From positions 1-6,341 of the forward strand of contig JAITGR010000006.1 of NCBI GenBank assembly GCA_031280455.1: a stretch of 6,341 nucleotides of DNA, in the 5' to 3' direction. The translations under genes were made by a program, and so were the position numbers. Source of the stretch: Spirochaetaceae bacterium. GTDB taxonomy: Bacteria > Spirochaetota > Spirochaetia > Treponematales > Breznakiellaceae. Positions 1 through 6,341 of this stretch are shown here, one piece after another; position 1 is the first letter of the stretch; every line of letters begins with the position of its first letter. Below the pieces are notes generated by a model. That model was not told where the DNA came from and did not search any database. It worked only from the letters and a program-made list of their open reading frames with translations.

Positions 1-7
1 AGCGCGG

Positions 8-43
8 TGCCCACCGGCGCCAGTATTCTGGCTCCGGTGGGCA
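8..43. other. Strong hairpin after the TRAP operon, possible terminator
   Basis: The arms at 8-17 (TGCCCACCGG) and 34-43 (CCGGTGGGCA) are perfectly complementary. After one mismatch (18/33) five more pairs form between 19-23 and 28-32, leaving a four-base loop TATT at 24-27. GCGC at 2-5 and 45-48 could extend the stem past a small bulge. It lies about 30 bases after the stop codon of the minus-strand exported-protein gene, where a transcription terminator would be expected. No T-run follows on the minus strand before the window ends at base 1, and none follows on the plus strand, so an intrinsic terminator is not demonstrated. It could also be a mRNA-stabilising hairpin or one copy of a dispersed palindromic repeat. 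Confidence 0.55.
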
Positions 44-71
44 TGCGCCCTTATTCTGCAAACAAGCTGTA

Positions 72-722
72 TCAATCTTTGCCGGAGAGTTTCCAGTTGT
101 AAAGCTGCCAGATAAATCCTATCGGGATGGTTGTCCCTTTGTTATGGAATTCAGGGGTGATTCTAAAGAAGAACCGTCCGCCGCCCGCGCCGGGTTTTAC
201 AAAATCAAACCCAATGTCTATAGGCAGGCTGGTAAAAAAATCGCCTTTTGTATCGTGGCCGGCAGGCTTGTCCAGCATACCGGCAAGCGGGATGTTGAGG
301 TTTATGCCTATCCCCGCATACAGCCATTCTGCTTTTGGAATATTTACATGGACGGCGAGCGGTATTGTAAGGCACAATGGCGCGCCCATGACATCTTCAA
401 ACTTTTTTGCGCCGCTAATGTCCTGGTCTAAAATCGCATAGTATTCTGGATGCGCCATCATGCCCGTATTGAACGAGAGCCAGTAGAAAAGGTAAAAGTC
501 ATACATAAAGCCTATGTCAATCGCGATGGCGTAATTGCCATTTGGTATATGCTCCGGCATGCTCCCGCCTATTTGAATTGCTTCCCCAATATTCTGGGTC
601 ATGCCCAGGCCGGCATTAAGGCCGAGCAGCATATCAAACGAATTGTGCTTGTGTTCTTGCGCGAAAACGCCACAGGCGGCAATCGCCGCGAAAACTGCCG
701 CCAAAAAACGTTTCTTTGCCAT
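72..722 (-). CDS. Exported protein, predicted small outer-membrane beta-barrel, last gene of the TRAP operon
   Basis: This 216-residue protein of no family I can name starts with a clear signal peptide: basic residues 2-5 (AKKR), a hydrophobic core at 6-17, and a likely signal peptidase I site after VFA at residue 21 (next residue Q22). The mature part has about eight short stretches of alternating hydrophobic and polar residues rich in Gly and aromatics, for example LLGLNAGLGM, AIAIDIGFMYDF, WLYAGIGINLNI and GGRFFFRITPEF. That pattern suits an eight-stranded outer-membrane barrel, though the last residue is Asp rather than the usual aromatic. The ATG at 722 was chosen because it begins the signal peptide; an in-frame ATG at 776 lies inside dctM and would add 18 non-signal residues. 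There is no strong ribosome binding site, so translation may depend on dctM, which ends 13 bases upstream. Cys17 in IAAC also fits a lipobox, so a lipoprotein is an alternative. Gene reality is firm; the barrel is inferred. Confidence 0.75.
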   Translation of the reverse strand: MAKKRFLAAVFAAIAACGVFAQEHKHNSFDMLLGLNAGLGMTQNIGEAIQIGGSMPEHIPNGNYAIAIDIGFMYDFYLFYWLSFNTGMMAHPEYYAILDQDISGAKKFEDVMGAPLCLTIPLAVHVNIPKAEWLYAGIGINLNIPLAGMLDKPAGHDTKGDFFTSLPIDIGFDFVKPGAGGGRFFFRITPEFHNKGTTIPIGFIWQLYNWKLSGKD

Positions 723-735
723 TTTTTGCGCCCGT

Positions 736-2019
736 TTACACAAACAGCTTGGGGAACAGGTGCCTGGGTACGGCAAGGAAAAAATCCGGGAACAGCACGA
801 TGACGGCGAGCACGGCGAGCGATACCAGCAGGTAGGGCAGCACGCCCTTGAAGGCGCGCTCTATGGACAGCCCTCCTATCGAGGCGGACAAGAGCAGGCA
901 GAGGCCGTATGGCGGGGTTACAAGCCCCAGCGCCAGCGTAATAACGATGATAAGCCCCAGAATGACGGGGCTTATGCCAAGCGCGAGGGCGGCGGGCAGC
1001 ACTATCGGGGTAAAAAGAATTATCGCCGGCACCGCGTCCATGAAGGTGCCTATGAACAGAAAAAAGACGACGACGGTCAGCAGAAACACAACGCCGCCGC
1101 CGGGCAGGGCGGTAAAAAAGCCTTGTACCGCTTCGTTCAGCCGGTAGTAGCTGAGCAGCTCGCCTAACGCGCAGGCTGTCGCCAGGGCGAACAGCGAAAG
1201 CGAGGAAAGTTTCATGGTTTCTATAAGTATGCGGGGGAGGTCTTTTACCTTGATGCTGCGGTAGAAAAAGAAGCTGACTAAAAGCGCGTACACGCAGGCG
1301 ACCGCCGCCGCTTCGGTCGGGGTAAAAAAGCCGGATACGATGCCGCCTATGAGCAGAACCGGCGTAACAAGGGCCGGCAGGGCTTGACCGGTACGGCGCG
1401 CGATTTCTTTTACAGAAAGCCGTTCGCCTTTGGGGAAGCGCGCCCGCGCCGAAAAAATGACGGCCATTTGCGCCAGCCCCAGCAGCACGCCGGGGAGTAT
1501 GCCGGTTATAAAAAGCACACCGGTGCTGACGTTGGCGACGCCGGCATACACGACCATGATGATGCTGGGTGGAATAATCGAGCCCAGGGTGGAGGATGCC
1601 GCCGTAACGCCGACGGCGGTCTCTTTGTCGTAGCCCTGGTCGACCATCGCGGGAATAAGCACTTTGCCTATCCCCGCCGTGTCCGCCTGCGAAGAGCCGG
1701 AGATGCCGGCGAAAATCATGGAAACAATGATGTTTGAATGTGCCAGCCCGCCGCGTAAATGCCCGACAAACGCGGAGCTGACGTTGATAAGGCGGCTTGA
1801 TATGGAGCCTTCGTTCATCAGGTTGGCGGCAAGGATGAAAAGCGGCACGGCAAGGAGGGTAAAACTCCCCAGGCCGTTGAACATTTTGGTAAAGACAACC
1901 ATGTTCGGCACGCCGTCCAGCAGGGCGATTCCGGTTAAAGAAATTGCCCCCAGCGCAAACGAGATGGGGACGCCCAGCGCAATACACGCGATAAACAAAA
2001 ACGCCAGTAAAAAACCCAC
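736..2019 (-). CDS. dctM: TRAP transporter large membrane subunit DctM
   Basis: This 427-residue, very hydrophobic protein is the large membrane subunit of a tripartite ATP-independent periplasmic transporter, the ion-coupled translocation channel in the inner membrane. Length and sequence fit the DctM/TRAP-L family: GVPISFALG near the N terminus, ISGSSQADTAGIG at about 106-118, GSIIPPSIIM at 146-155 and GFFTPTEAA at about 230-238 are all family hallmarks, and roughly a dozen membrane segments run the full length. The start is taken as GTG at 2019 because AAGGAG sits six bases upstream and the protein then begins directly with a membrane segment (VGFLLAFLFIACIALG). The in-frame ATG at 2064 would add 15 residues overlapping dctQ, with no family resemblance. 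It follows dctQ by 10 bases and works with DctQ and DctP. Substrate cannot be told from this subunit. Confidence 0.95.
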   Translation of the reverse strand: MGFLLAFLFIACIALGVPISFALGAISLTGIALLDGVPNMVVFTKMFNGLGSFTLLAVPLFILAANLMNEGSISSRLINVSSAFVGHLRGGLAHSNIIVSMIFAGISGSSQADTAGIGKVLIPAMVDQGYDKETAVGVTAASSTLGSIIPPSIIMVVYAGVANVSTGVLFITGILPGVLLGLAQMAVIFSARARFPKGERLSVKEIARRTGQALPALVTPVLLIGGIVSGFFTPTEAAAVACVYALLVSFFFYRSIKVKDLPRILIETMKLSSLSLFALATACALGELLSYYRLNEAVQGFFTALPGGGVVFLLTVVVFFLFIGTFMDAVPAIILFTPIVLPAALALGISPVILGLIIVITLALGLVTPPYGLCLLLSASIGGLSIERAFKGVLPYLLVSLAVLAVIVLFPDFFLAVPRHLFPKLFV

Positions 2020-2025
2020 GATACA

Positions 2026-2031
2026 CTCCTT
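2026..2031 (-). promoter_or_regulatory. Ribosome binding site deciding the dctM GTG start
   Basis: On the minus strand AAGGAG is followed by six bases and then GTG at 2019. The site overlaps the TAA stop of dctQ (2030-2032), so ribosomes finishing dctQ arrive at the dctM initiation site, which favours coupled translation of the two membrane subunits. Confidence 0.85.
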
Positions 2032-2530
2032 ACGCGGCAGAGCCGGCGTTTTTCCGGCGCGCAAAAGCCGCGATGTCGTTAAGAATGAGCGCCGCCGCGT
2101 AGAGCGTCATGGTCGCGCCGGCTATCGGCACGCACAGCCAGACCGGGCCGCGCTTAAACTGGGGAATGGTTACCCAGCGGTAGTTCCAGAATTGCTTTGC
2201 TATGCGTATGCCGTAATACAGCATAAAAAACGAAAAAATTAAAATAATCGCCGAAATCGCGATGGACACCCAAAATTTCCCCGCCGGAGAACGCACGAAA
2301 TCGGAAAGCGACGTAAACGCAAAATGCCGCCGCTCGTACACCATGGCCGCCGCGCCCATAAAAACAGCCCAGATGAACGAGTACAGCGACACGTCTTCCG
2401 TCCAGATAAGCGAAACGCCGGCATAGCGCGCCGCTATCTGCACAACGACCGCGACAAGAAAGATGCCCAAAAACACGCCGCCCACTGTTATTTGCGCCTT
2501 TTGCAGCGCCCGTACAACTTTGTTGAACAT
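2030..2530 (-). CDS. dctQ: TRAP transporter small membrane subunit DctQ
   Basis: This 166-residue protein has four predicted membrane segments at about 16-34, 48-64, 87-106 and 129-150, the layout and size of the DctQ/TRAP-S family. The stretch IAARYAGVSLIWTEDVSLYSF between segments one and two, and YERRHFAF after segment two, are typical of the family. DctQ sits beside DctM in the inner membrane and contributes to docking of the binding protein. The ATG at 2530 is preferred to the in-frame ATG at 2542 because GGAGG (2536-2540) lies five bases upstream of it. The gene is 50 bases downstream of dctP and 10 bases upstream of dctM in the same operon. DctQ and DctM are separate here, not fused as in some TRAP systems. 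Confidence 0.93.
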   Translation of the reverse strand: MFNKVVRALQKAQITVGGVFLGIFLVAVVVQIAARYAGVSLIWTEDVSLYSFIWAVFMGAAAMVYERRHFAFTSLSDFVRSPAGKFWVSIAISAIILIFSFFMLYYGIRIAKQFWNYRWVTIPQFKRGPVWLCVPIAGATMTLYAAALILNDIAAFARRKNAGSAA

Positions 2531-2580
2531 CACTTCCTCCATGCAATACGCCGAAGCGAGACAGCCCCGCGCGGCGCGTT

Positions 2581-3609
2581 TTATTTTGCCGCGCGCACCA
2601 TCTCCAGAAGATACGTCATGTTGTTTTTCTGCGCGAACGCATCCTGAATAGGAATGGCAAGCTCGCGGAACGCGGCGATATCCACGTCATCAAAATCGAT
2701 GACCACCGCGCCGTCTTCAATGACTTTCGCCTTCGATTCGCCGCCCATGCGGATGCACACCGCGCGCTCTTCTTCGGTCGCCGCGTCCGCCGCCTCGCTT
2801 ATCCACAATTTTTCCTCATTGGAAAGTTTATTCCAAAACGCGCCGGATGTTAAAAAGAGGCGGGTGGTAAAATCGTGATGTGTTTCGCTTATGTACTTGC
2901 CGTTCGGTGTTTTGTGGTGTTCTTTGAGCATAAAGTTGGTGTAGTCATTTTCGGCGGAATCCACAACGCCCTGTTGAAGCGCCTGGTAGAGTTCGCCCCA
3001 GGCGATAGACACCGGCGTAACCCCGCACGCTTTCCAAAAATCCTGTTGAACCTGCGCCGACTGCCCCCGCAGTGTCATGCCCCGCAAATCGGCAGGTTTT
3101 GAAACCGGCTTTTTGCCGTAATAGTCGCGCACCGAAGCCGTCCAGTACCCAAGGATAAGAAAACGGCCGTTTGTTTTTTCTTCGATAAGCTCGTTCATGG
3201 TCTCGCCAAAATCGCCGTCCAGGGCGGCCATCCAGTGGTCAAAACTTTCAAAAAGATACGGCATAGAAAGCATGTCCACTTCCGGCACGCCGATAGCGGA
3301 CATAAAACCAGGCGAAACATTGACGATATCAACGGCGCCCATTTCGAGTTTTTCCACCAGCTCATTTTCGTTTTCGCCCAGTGTCCCGTGGTGGACAATA
3401 ACCGTAATCGCGCCGTCCGAAACTTGCTCGGCCACTTCCTTAAACTTAATCGCGCCATAGGAATACGGATTTTCCAGCGAGGTCTGATTGTGCGCCAGTG
3501 TTACCGTGCGCTTTTTTGTCTGCCCGTCCTTGTTTTTCTGGCACGCCGCAAGTCCGAAAACAGCCGCCACAACGGCGGCGCACATACATAATTTTATCGC
3601 GTTTTTCAA
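2581..3609 (-). CDS. dctP: TRAP transporter solute-binding lipoprotein DctP
   Basis: This is the extracytoplasmic receptor of the TRAP transporter: it captures the solute and delivers it to DctQM. The 342-residue product starts KNAIKLCMCAAVVAAVFGLAAC, a lipoprotein signal with lipobox LAAC (20-23), so the mature protein is probably anchored through Cys23. The body shows the DctP family features: SLENPYSYGAIKF near the mature N terminus, GAVDIVNVSPGF, PYLFESFDH, then DLRGMTLRG with Arg181 at the position that usually pairs with the substrate carboxylate, AWGELYQALQQGVVDSAEN, and Asn211. The TTG at 3609 is chosen as start since GGAGGG (3614-3619) is well spaced for it; the ATG at 3621 overlaps that site and has none of its own. 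A carboxylate-type substrate is likely from the Arg, but its identity is not readable. A consensus promoter lies about 55 bases upstream. Confidence 0.93.
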   Translation of the reverse strand: MKNAIKLCMCAAVVAAVFGLAACQKNKDGQTKKRTVTLAHNQTSLENPYSYGAIKFKEVAEQVSDGAITVIVHHGTLGENENELVEKLEMGAVDIVNVSPGFMSAIGVPEVDMLSMPYLFESFDHWMAALDGDFGETMNELIEEKTNGRFLILGYWTASVRDYYGKKPVSKPADLRGMTLRGQSAQVQQDFWKACGVTPVSIAWGELYQALQQGVVDSAENDYTNFMLKEHHKTPNGKYISETHHDFTTRLFLTSGAFWNKLSNEEKLWISEAADAATEEERAVCIRMGGESKAKVIEDGAVVIDFDDVDIAAFRELAIPIQDAFAQKNNMTYLLEMVRAAK

Positions 3610-3613
3610 AGTT

Positions 3614-3619
3614 CCCTCC
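3614..3619 (-). promoter_or_regulatory. Ribosome binding site deciding the dctP TTG start
   Basis: GGAGGG on the minus strand ends four bases before TTG at 3609. The same spacing of GGAGG to start is used by dctQ. The competing ATG at 3621 has no purine-rich site in front of it, so the TTG is the likely start and gives a standard lipoprotein signal peptide. Confidence 0.8.
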
Positions 3620-3625
3620 ATAGTG

Positions 3626-3648
3626 TAAAGCGCCCGCATAAAGCGCTT
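3626..3648. repeat. Tandem TAAAGCGC repeat in the dctP leader, possible operator
   Basis: TAAAGCGC occurs at 3626-3633 and again at 3639-3646, exactly 13 bases apart. The second copy is part of the 8-base palindrome AAGCGCTT (3641-3648). The pair lies between the predicted transcription start of the TRAP operon (around 3658) and the dctP ribosome binding site, a place where a repressor could act. Binding is inferred only from position and symmetry. Confidence 0.3.
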
Positions 3649-3664
3649 ATTGACATGATGAAGC

Positions 3665-3694
3665 ATTATACTATGCAAGCGCGCTGTCTGTCAA
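3665..3694 (-). promoter_or_regulatory. Consensus sigma-70 promoter of the TRAP operon
   Basis: On the minus strand a perfect -35 box TTGACA (3689-3694) is followed by an 18-base spacer and a perfect -10 box TATAAT (3665-3670). Transcription would start near 3658, giving a leader of about 50 bases before the TTG start of dctP. No other comparable promoter is visible between the following genes of the operon. A full match to both boxes predicts strong basal expression, so any control would more likely be by repression. Confidence 0.85.
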
Positions 3695-3695
3695 G

Positions 3696-3837
3696 TCAAA
3701 GCCTCCGGTACAACGTGTACCCCAGGCAGCCCGCCGCATACGCCGCCTGTACCGTCTTGCCGTTCCCCTGCTCCCCGGCACTACCAACGGTATCGTGTCC
3801 TTGTGGACATCCAGTCCCGCATAGTATACTTCATACT
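3696..3837 (-). pseudogene. Remnant of an IS110-family transposase, N-terminal part
   Basis: Reading the minus strand from about 3837, one frame gives YEVYYAGLDVHKDTI, which matches the start of IS110-family DEDD transposases ([Y]xGLDVHKxT, with the first catalytic Asp). The next frame then gives GKTVQAAYAAGCLGYTLYRRL, ending at a TGA (3696-3698). This matches the later family motif YEAGPxGYxLYRxL, on the same strand and in the right order. The two motifs are only about 22 codons apart, against about 50 in intact proteins, and are in different frames, so there has been a deletion plus a frameshift. The catalytic Glu of YEAG is Ala here and the rest of the gene is absent. The remnant is inactive. 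It has no recognisable start codon and no visible element ends. Confidence 0.7.
3801..3830 (+). promoter_or_regulatory. Candidate promoter for pncB-moxR
   Basis: TTGTGG (3801-3806), an 18-base spacer and TATACT (3825-3830) form a sigma-70-like promoter pointing towards pncB. The -10 differs from consensus by one base; the -35 matches only at TTG. Transcription would begin near 3837, about 34 bases before the GTG start. It lies within the IS110-like remnant. TAAAAT at 3841-3846 is another -10-like site but lacks a -35 partner. Confidence 0.5.
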
Positions 3838-3860
3838 GTCTAAAATCCGCCTGGCGGCGC

Positions 3861-3865
3861 GGGAG
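3861..3865 (+). promoter_or_regulatory. Ribosome binding site deciding the pncB GTG start
   Basis: GGGAG is followed by five bases and GTG at 3871. The in-frame GTG at 3865 overlaps this site and would be too close for it to be used, so 3871 is the preferred start. Confidence 0.75.
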
Positions 3866-3870
3866 TGATT

Positions 3871-5316
3871 GTGGAAAAGACATCCGGCTTGTTTACCGAT
3901 TTTTACGAATTGACGATGGCGCAGGGGTACTGGAAACAACAGATTAACCAGAACGCGGTTTTTGAAATGTTTTTCCGGCGCAACCCCTTTGGCGGCGGAT
4001 TTTCCGTGTTCGCCGGACTCCAAACCCTGCTGGACAAACTCGCCGGCTTTAGCTTCAGCGCCGGGGACATTGACTACCTCCGGTCGCTGGGCATGTTCGA
4101 TGCGGACTTTCTTGCCTGGCTTGCGGCGTTCCGGTTTTCCGGCGACGTGTTCGCGCAGGACGAGGGCAATGTGGTGTTTCCCCAGGAACCGCTGCTGCGG
4201 GTCTCAGGCTCGCTGATTGAGTGCCAAATTATTGAAGGGCTTGTGCTGAATACCATTAACTTCCAGAGCCTTATCGCCACCAAAGCGGCGCGGGTGTTTC
4301 TGGCTGCGGGCAAGGGCGCGATTATGGAGTTTGGCCTGCGGCGGGCGCAGGGGGCCGACGGCGCGTTGAGCGGGTCGCGGGCGGCGTTTATCGGGGGGGC
4401 GCAGGCGACGTCCAATGTGGAAGCCGGCAAAAAATTCGGCCTTACGGTTATGGGCACCATGGCGCACTCCTGGGTTATGGCGTTTCCGTCCGAGGAGGAA
4501 GCGTTCCGCGCGTACGCGCAGCTGTATCCCGAACATCCCGTGTTTTTGATAGACACCTACGACACCTTAAAAAGCGGCGTGGAAAACGCGATAAAAGCCG
4601 GAGCCGAAGTGGCAAAGCGCGGCGGCAATTTTGGCGTGCGGCTGGATTCCGGCGACATTCACTACCTTTCGCTCGAAGTCCGCAAACGCCTGGACGCGGC
4701 GGGCTTCCCCCGCGCGACAATAGCCGTCTCCAACGACCTTGACGAGGAAATTATCGCAACGCTGGTTGGCAACCGCGCGCCGGTGGACAGCTGGGGCGTG
4801 GGCACCAAGATGATAACCGGCGGGCAGGATTCGGCGTTTGCGGGGGTGTATAAACTTACCGCGCACCAGCGGACAAGCGGGGAGTTGGCGCCGGTTATTA
4901 AATTTTCGGACAACCCCGAAAAAACAACGGTGCCCGCGGTAAAGCAGGTGTGGCGCGTTACCGACAAAAACGGCATGGCGCTTGCCGACATTAACGCGCT
5001 GGACGACGGGGCGGACAGCGAAACGTTTGAGGCGGGCGCGGTGTATACGTTTTATCACCCGTCAGCCGACTACCGGCATTTCCGCTGCCTTCTGGAAGCG
5101 CCGCCGCGCGCGCTGCTTAAAAAATACGTCGCCGCCGGACGGCAGATAACGCCGCCTGTGCCGCTTTCCGCGCTGCGCCAGCACTGCATTGCCGGGCTTG
5201 ATACGCTTGACCCGTCGTATAAACGTATACTGAATCCGCATATATACAAAGTTTCTATAAGCGAAAAAGTGCGGAATCTGAAACTGGAGCTTATAAAAAA
5301 ATATTTGGGGGAGTAA
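3871..5316 (+). CDS. pncB: Nicotinate phosphoribosyltransferase
   Basis: This cytoplasmic enzyme (EC 6.3.4.21) joins nicotinate to phosphoribosyl pyrophosphate, with ATP, giving nicotinate mononucleotide in the Preiss-Handler NAD salvage route. The 481-residue length suits the longer bacterial form. It opens with GLFTDFYELTMAQGYW, the family signature, then EFGLRRAQG (153-161), GTMAHSWVMAF with His199 at the position of the phosphorylated catalytic histidine, RLDSGD (257-262), and GTKMITGGQDSAFAGVYKL (from 311) at the phosphate-binding part of the barrel. No key residue looks lost. The start is GTG 3871, placed by GGGAG five bases upstream; GTG 3865 would add two residues. Its stop codon directly touches the ATG of the moxR-like gene. 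The upstream gene is divergent, so expression must come from the 3700-3860 region. A run of seven G at 4393-4399 lies within the coding region. Confidence 0.95.
   Translation: MEKTSGLFTDFYELTMAQGYWKQQINQNAVFEMFFRRNPFGGGFSVFAGLQTLLDKLAGFSFSAGDIDYLRSLGMFDADFLAWLAAFRFSGDVFAQDEGNVVFPQEPLLRVSGSLIECQIIEGLVLNTINFQSLIATKAARVFLAAGKGAIMEFGLRRAQGADGALSGSRAAFIGGAQATSNVEAGKKFGLTVMGTMAHSWVMAFPSEEEAFRAYAQLYPEHPVFLIDTYDTLKSGVENAIKAGAEVAKRGGNFGVRLDSGDIHYLSLEVRKRLDAAGFPRATIAVSNDLDEEIIATLVGNRAPVDSWGVGTKMITGGQDSAFAGVYKLTAHQRTSGELAPVIKFSDNPEKTTVPAVKQVWRVTDKNGMALADINALDDGADSETFEAGAVYTFYHPSADYRHFRCLLEAPPRALLKKYVAAGRQITPPVPLSALRQHCIAGLDTLDPSYKRILNPHIYKVSISEKVRNLKLELIKKYLGE

Positions 5317-6341
<1,025 letters not shown>

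Larger units (their letters stand above)
3658..3834. repeat. Imperfect inverted repeat bounding the divergent promoters
   Basis: ATGAAG-CAT-TATACTATGC at 3658-3676 matches, in inverted orientation, GCATAGTATACTTCAT at 3819-3834. All 16 bases of the shorter arm pair; the left arm has three extra bases (3664-3666). The arms contain the -10 elements of the two divergent promoter candidates and enclose the IS110-like relic. The right arm is also transposase coding sequence (residues VYYAG on the minus strand), so the match may be chance, a second trace of the element, or a selected regulatory symmetry. Confidence 0.6.

Noticed and set aside
1..102. Plus-strand open frame from the left edge ending at TAA 100-102, which could be the tail of a convergent gene
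   Set aside because: The frame is only 33 codons, other frames are equally open, and it runs through the hairpin and into the 3' end of the exported-protein gene. There is no recognisable C-terminal motif.
599..2026. Minus-strand 475-codon open frame covering dctM in another frame
   Set aside because: It is rich in Arg, Pro and His with no domain likeness and overlaps the whole of dctM, whose family motifs are clear. It is a shadow produced by G+C-rich third positions.
3650..3674. Plus-strand TTGACA (3650-3655) with TATACT or TACTAT downstream as a pncB promoter
   Set aside because: The spacers are only 11 or 13 bases, too short for sigma-70 use, and the site is over 200 bases from pncB.
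3707..3721. Palindrome GGTACA-acg-TGTACC as an operator
   Set aside because: It falls in the transposase remnant and encodes the YTLYR part of its motif, so the symmetry is explained by coding history.
3671..3883. A functional 70-residue minus-strand gene
   Set aside because: Only the VYYAGLDVHKDTI segment looks like protein; the remainder of that frame is Arg-rich out-of-frame sequence and the stop lies within the TRAP promoter. It is described as a transposase remnant instead.
4393..4399. Run of seven G in pncB as a phase-variation switch
   Set aside because: Seven is short for slipped-strand switching, the reading frame is intact, and nothing suggests selection for on/off expression of an NAD salvage enzyme.

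Overview
The window suggests a diderm bacterium of moderately high G+C, and the protein style leans towards a spirochaete, possibly a Treponema relative. The reasons are a TRAP binding protein with a lipoprotein signal in a genome that also encodes a barrel-like exported protein, a signal peptide ending in VFA-Q, and frequent GTG/TTG starts behind strong GGAGG-type ribosome binding sites. This assignment is an inference; there is no rRNA or other marker in the window.

Left part (72-3694, minus strand): a four-gene operon read right to left. A near-consensus sigma-70 promoter (3665-3694) drives dctP (lipoprotein solute receptor), dctQ (small membrane subunit), dctM (large membrane subunit) and a small exported protein predicted to be an outer-membrane beta-barrel. 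DctPQM form one TRAP transporter, which takes up an organic acid or similar solute using an ion gradient. The fourth gene starts 13 bases after dctM and could supply the outer-membrane step, but this is unproven. A strong hairpin (8-43) follows the last gene at the window edge.

Middle (3610-3870): the intergenic region between the two divergent operons. It holds the TRAP promoter, a decayed minus-strand fragment of an IS110-family transposase, and a candidate plus-strand promoter lying inside that fragment. The two promoters share a mirrored block around their -10 elements.

Right part (3871-6341, plus strand): pncB, nicotinate phosphoribosyltransferase of NAD salvage, followed with no intergenic base by a MoxR-family AAA+ ATPase that runs off the right edge. 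The two are almost certainly co-transcribed.

I do not see a clearly new biological system. The items most worth a second look are the barrel-like gene attached to the TRAP operon and the mirrored promoters around the IS110 relic.
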